In this document: in pieces, positions 14,438 through 16,499 of the stretch
How positions within the stretch are numbered: position 1 is the stretch's first letter
How the letters are laid out: every line of letters starts with the position of its first letter
Assembly: GCA_002391185.1 (NCBI GenBank)
Contig: DGRY01000102.1
Coordinates: 1-16,499, forward strand
From: Prevotella sp. UBA4376
GTDB taxonomy: Bacteria; Bacteroidota; Bacteroidia; Bacteroidales; Bacteroidaceae
Length of the DNA: 16,499 nucleotides
Direction of reading: 5' to 3'
Program-made: the position numbers and the translations under genes
Notes under the pieces: model-generated
What the model saw: only the letters and a program-made list of their open reading frames with translations
Told to the model about the DNA's origin: nothing
The model's database searches: none

Positions 14438-14513
14438 AGCGCAATGCATAGCATTGCTAAATGATAAATGATAAATGATAAATGAGAAATGATAAAGAAG
14501 CGCAAAACGCTTA
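14438..14513. repeat. Palindrome-heptamer-palindrome cassette, copy 2
   Basis: GCAATGC-ATA-GCATTGC, then six AAATGAT-type heptamers (14459-14500), then AAGCG-CAAAA-CGCTT. The flanks match copy 1 at 11436-11496, but the core heptamer differs. Confidence 0.6.
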
Positions 14514-14527
14514 TTGATAGAGTTATT

Positions 14528-14654
14528 CAATCAGTTTGCTCTCCCTCTCCCCTCGGAGAGGGTCGGGGAGAGGTTAAAAAATGAAATATTAATGTTCACC
14601 ATTCCTCAGTTTACTGAGGGCTCCCTCCCACTTGGGGGAGGGCGGGGAGAGAGG
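14528..14654. repeat. REP-like palindromic block, copy 2
   Basis: A near-identical copy of 11308-11435 with the same three palindromes in the same order. It ends only 11 nt before the next start codon, so it would lie in the mRNA leader and could affect translation. Confidence 0.75.
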
Positions 14655-14665
14655 TTTTATTGCTT

Positions 14666-16499
14666 ATGAAAAAGATATTATATTTTCTCGCAGGCATGAT
14701 GTCGCTTGCATCGTGCAGCGAATATGAGTATGATTACAGCAACCTGTCTGACAAGAACATCACCTTTAAAGTTGATGACGTGACAGCATCTGTATATAAT
14801 AATGTAGCTGGACGTGCAGCCGTGGGCTTGCATGAGGGATGGCAACATGTTGTTAAGGCAGAAGCCTGTGACGGCAATCCGATGTATCTGCAAAGCTATG
14901 TGCAACCTACAGAATCACAAGCATATGTAGAAGGCATTGCAAAGGGCTCTCGTGCTGCCATCACAACAGCCAACCTCACATCGTTTGGCTTGCTTGCCTA
15001 TCGTTATGCGTCGGGTGATGCTGCCGCAACGCCAAACTTCATGTATAATGAAGAGGTAACAAAGGTTGGTAGCACATGGCAGACAAGCGAGCAATATAAC
15101 TGGCCTGCCAACAGTGACAAGCTCGATTTCTATGCCTATGCTCCATATAACGGAACAGGTGTAACGCTTTCCAGTCAGAGTGCAACAGGGGCACCTGTGA
15201 TTGATTTCACTATGAACAATTCGGCTGCCAGTCAGATAGACCTTGTTACAGCTGTTGCCACCGGTAAGGATAAGTCGAATGCAAGCTCTGGTGTGTCGTT
15301 CACCTTTGGTCATGCCCTGACAACAGTGAAATTTGTTAAGGGGGATGACCTTCTTGGCACCATAGAGAGCATCACTTTGAAGAATGTGTATCTTTCAGGA
15401 AAGTACACCATTGGAGGCAGTTGGAACTTTACTGGTAAGAGCACAAGCGACTATGAGCCTGCAATGAACACATCGTTGATGATGATTCCGCAGACTTTTG
15501 GCTCAAATGCAAGCCTTGAAGTGGTTTATAACGATGGGCTCACAACTCACACACTTATTTATTCGCTCAACGGCATAACATGGCAGGCAGGTGAAACAAT
15601 AACTTATCGTGTTTCTTCAGAAGAAGTGTCGATGCTTCATCTGCAAAACATAACATTCCCAATCATTCATGCAAACTTCCCAAAGACAGCCTATGCTAAT
15701 GGTGACGAGGCAGGCTTGTATGTTGTTGATGCCGGCGGCACTGTAAAGAACAGCAATGTGAAGCTCACATACAACGGCACTGCATGGAGTGCAGCTTCTG
15801 CAATTGTGTTCTCGCCAGAGTATGATTATTATGTTTATTATCCTTATCAGGCTGCTGGCATTGCCCATAGCGCAACGAGTTCTGCAAGGCAGATGAGTCG
15901 TGCCACAACTCACACAGCAGGCGATGCAACATCGTTCTTCGCAGATGGCATCTCGGCTTTCACCCCACAACTGGATCAGAGCACCACAGATAATTTCATT
16001 AGCAGTGATCTTCAGATTGCTAAGGGTTATGTGTCAGTATCGGATAATATAAGTATGCAGTTTGAAATGGTTCATGCCATGGGCTTGGCACAGTTTGAAC
16101 TGGGCTCTAAAAATTTAGTTCAAGAGTATTATCTTAGCATCGATGCCAATTATAGGTTCGTTGGCTCAGGCGGCGCTACTGCCACCAGCAGCTTTGCCAC
16201 AGGCGGCTATCAGCCATACAGCTATGCAACAAGTAAATATCTGTTCTGGGTTAAGCCAGGCACCGCCACCAGCATAAACAGTGCAGCAGGACTTACCGAT
16301 TCGTGGGAGAATGCGCTCACATTCAATGTGGCAGCTAACAGCCTTGCCACCAAGCAGACTGCATATAGCGCACGCACCACAAGCGGCAGTAGCACACAGT
16401 ACACCTTGCAGGTGGGCGACATTCTTTATAGTGATGGTTCATTAAGTCATCAGTCACAGTCGTTGTTAAGTGGTAAAACTCCTGTAGCAATTGTGTTTA
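14666..16499 (+). CDS. Two-module fimbrillin, near duplicate of the preceding gene, 3' end beyond window
   Basis: Open for 611 codons to the window edge without a stop. The signal peptide ends LASC (Cys17), one residue longer than its paralogue through a 3-nt indel. Arg-Ala sites and both pilin modules match 11516-14074 over long near-identical stretches. These are broken by divergent patches: around 15003-15125 (RYASGDAAATPNFMYNEE), 15843-15990 (YYPYQAAGIAHSATSSARQM) and several beyond 16100. The last visible residues (VGDILYSDGS, then KTPVAIVF) are the start of the same lectin-like C-terminal domain, so a variable region is expected about 600-700 nt past the window end. It is predicted to be a third DGR target and alternative pilus tip. 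The function is inferred from the paralogue. Confidence 0.8.
   Translation, partial: MKKILYFLAGMMSLASCSEYEYDYSNLSDKNITFKVDDVTASVYNNVAGRAAVGLHEGWQHVVKAEACDGNPMYLQSYVQPTESQAYVEGIAKGSRAAITTANLTSFGLLAYRYASGDAAATPNFMYNEEVTKVGSTWQTSEQYNWPANSDKLDFYAYAPYNGTGVTLSSQSATGAPVIDFTMNNSAASQIDLVTAVATGKDKSNASSGVSFTFGHALTTVKFVKGDDLLGTIESITLKNVYLSGKYTIGGSWNFTGKSTSDYEPAMNTSLMMIPQTFGSNASLEVVYNDGLTTHTLIYSLNGITWQAGETITYRVSSEEVSMLHLQNITFPIIHANFPKTAYANGDEAGLYVVDAGGTVKNSNVKLTYNGTAWSAASAIVFSPEYDYYVYYPYQAAGIAHSATSSARQMSRATTHTAGDATSFFADGISAFTPQLDQSTTDNFISSDLQIAKGYVSVSDNISMQFEMVHAMGLAQFELGSKNLVQEYYLSIDANYRFVGSGGATATSSFATGGYQPYSYATSKYLFWVKPGTATSINSAAGLTDSWENALTFNVAANSLATKQTAYSARTTSGSSTQYTLQVGDILYSDGSLSHQSQSLLSGKTPVAIVF

Larger units (their letters stand above)
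14075..14665. other. Repeat-rich intergenic spacer between near-duplicate genes
   Basis: No gene seen. It contains a hairpin 5 nt after the stop (14080-14095), heptamer arrays (14097-14131, 14277-14297, 14459-14500), small GC palindromes (for example GCATTG-CACG-CAATGC near 14195, CGGC-TAT-GCCG near 14304 and CCGGC-TTT-GCCG near 14357), imperfect direct repeats and a REP-like block (14528-14654). The next start is 11 nt after that block. Confidence 0.65.

Overview
The window looks like a surface-adhesin region from a Bacteroidales genome, probably Prevotellaceae. Supporting signs are ten consecutive fimbrillin-like (type V pilin, Mfa_like_1 / FimA-Mfa1 superfamily) lipoproteins on the plus strand, start codons preceded by A/T-rich sequence instead of Shine-Dalgarno motifs, a TAnnTTTG-type -7 box upstream of the first gene, and the intergenic repeat style. 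No rRNA, tRNA, CRISPR array, transposase or reverse transcriptase was found.

Layout. 1-1168 is non-coding: three consecutive palindromic elements (26-151, 164-358, 370-493, the last folding as a cloverleaf), then degenerate heptamer arrays, then an AT-rich promoter region. 1169-6854 is a tight run of five fimbrillin-like lipoproteins (gaps of 23-40 nt) with a 58-aa small ORF at 3601-3777 between the second and third. A 194-bp element with 37-bp inverted ends separates this run from the next gene (7066-7986). A repeat-rich 330-bp gap precedes 8317-9255 and 9288-11120. Two large near-duplicate genes follow (11516-14074, and 14666 to beyond the window end), each preceded by the same GC-rich REP-like block.

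Main discovery. The 610-aa and 852-aa proteins end in a C-type-lectin-like / DUF1566-like module. Its last ~40 codons differ between the two genes in the manner of diversity-generating retroelement (DGR) variable regions: 17 substitutions in an 87-nt stretch, 16 of them at codon positions 1 or 2. They alter 12 amino acids, leave the framework codons unchanged, and are mostly explained by a template with AAC/AAT codons. The flanks just outside differ mainly by ordinary silent changes. The reverse transcriptase and template repeat are not in the window. The truncated last gene is probably a third target.

How the genes may work together (inference): each protein is exported as a lipoprotein. Nearly all have an Arg-Ala/Ser/Gly site at residues 44-53, where type V pilins are cut by an arginine-specific protease before strand-exchange assembly. 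The shorter proteins would be shaft, anchor or accessory subunits. The larger ones (one or two pilin modules plus a variable lectin-like domain) would be tip adhesins with diversifiable binding faces. Mosaic differences between the last two genes suggest that gene conversion adds further diversity.
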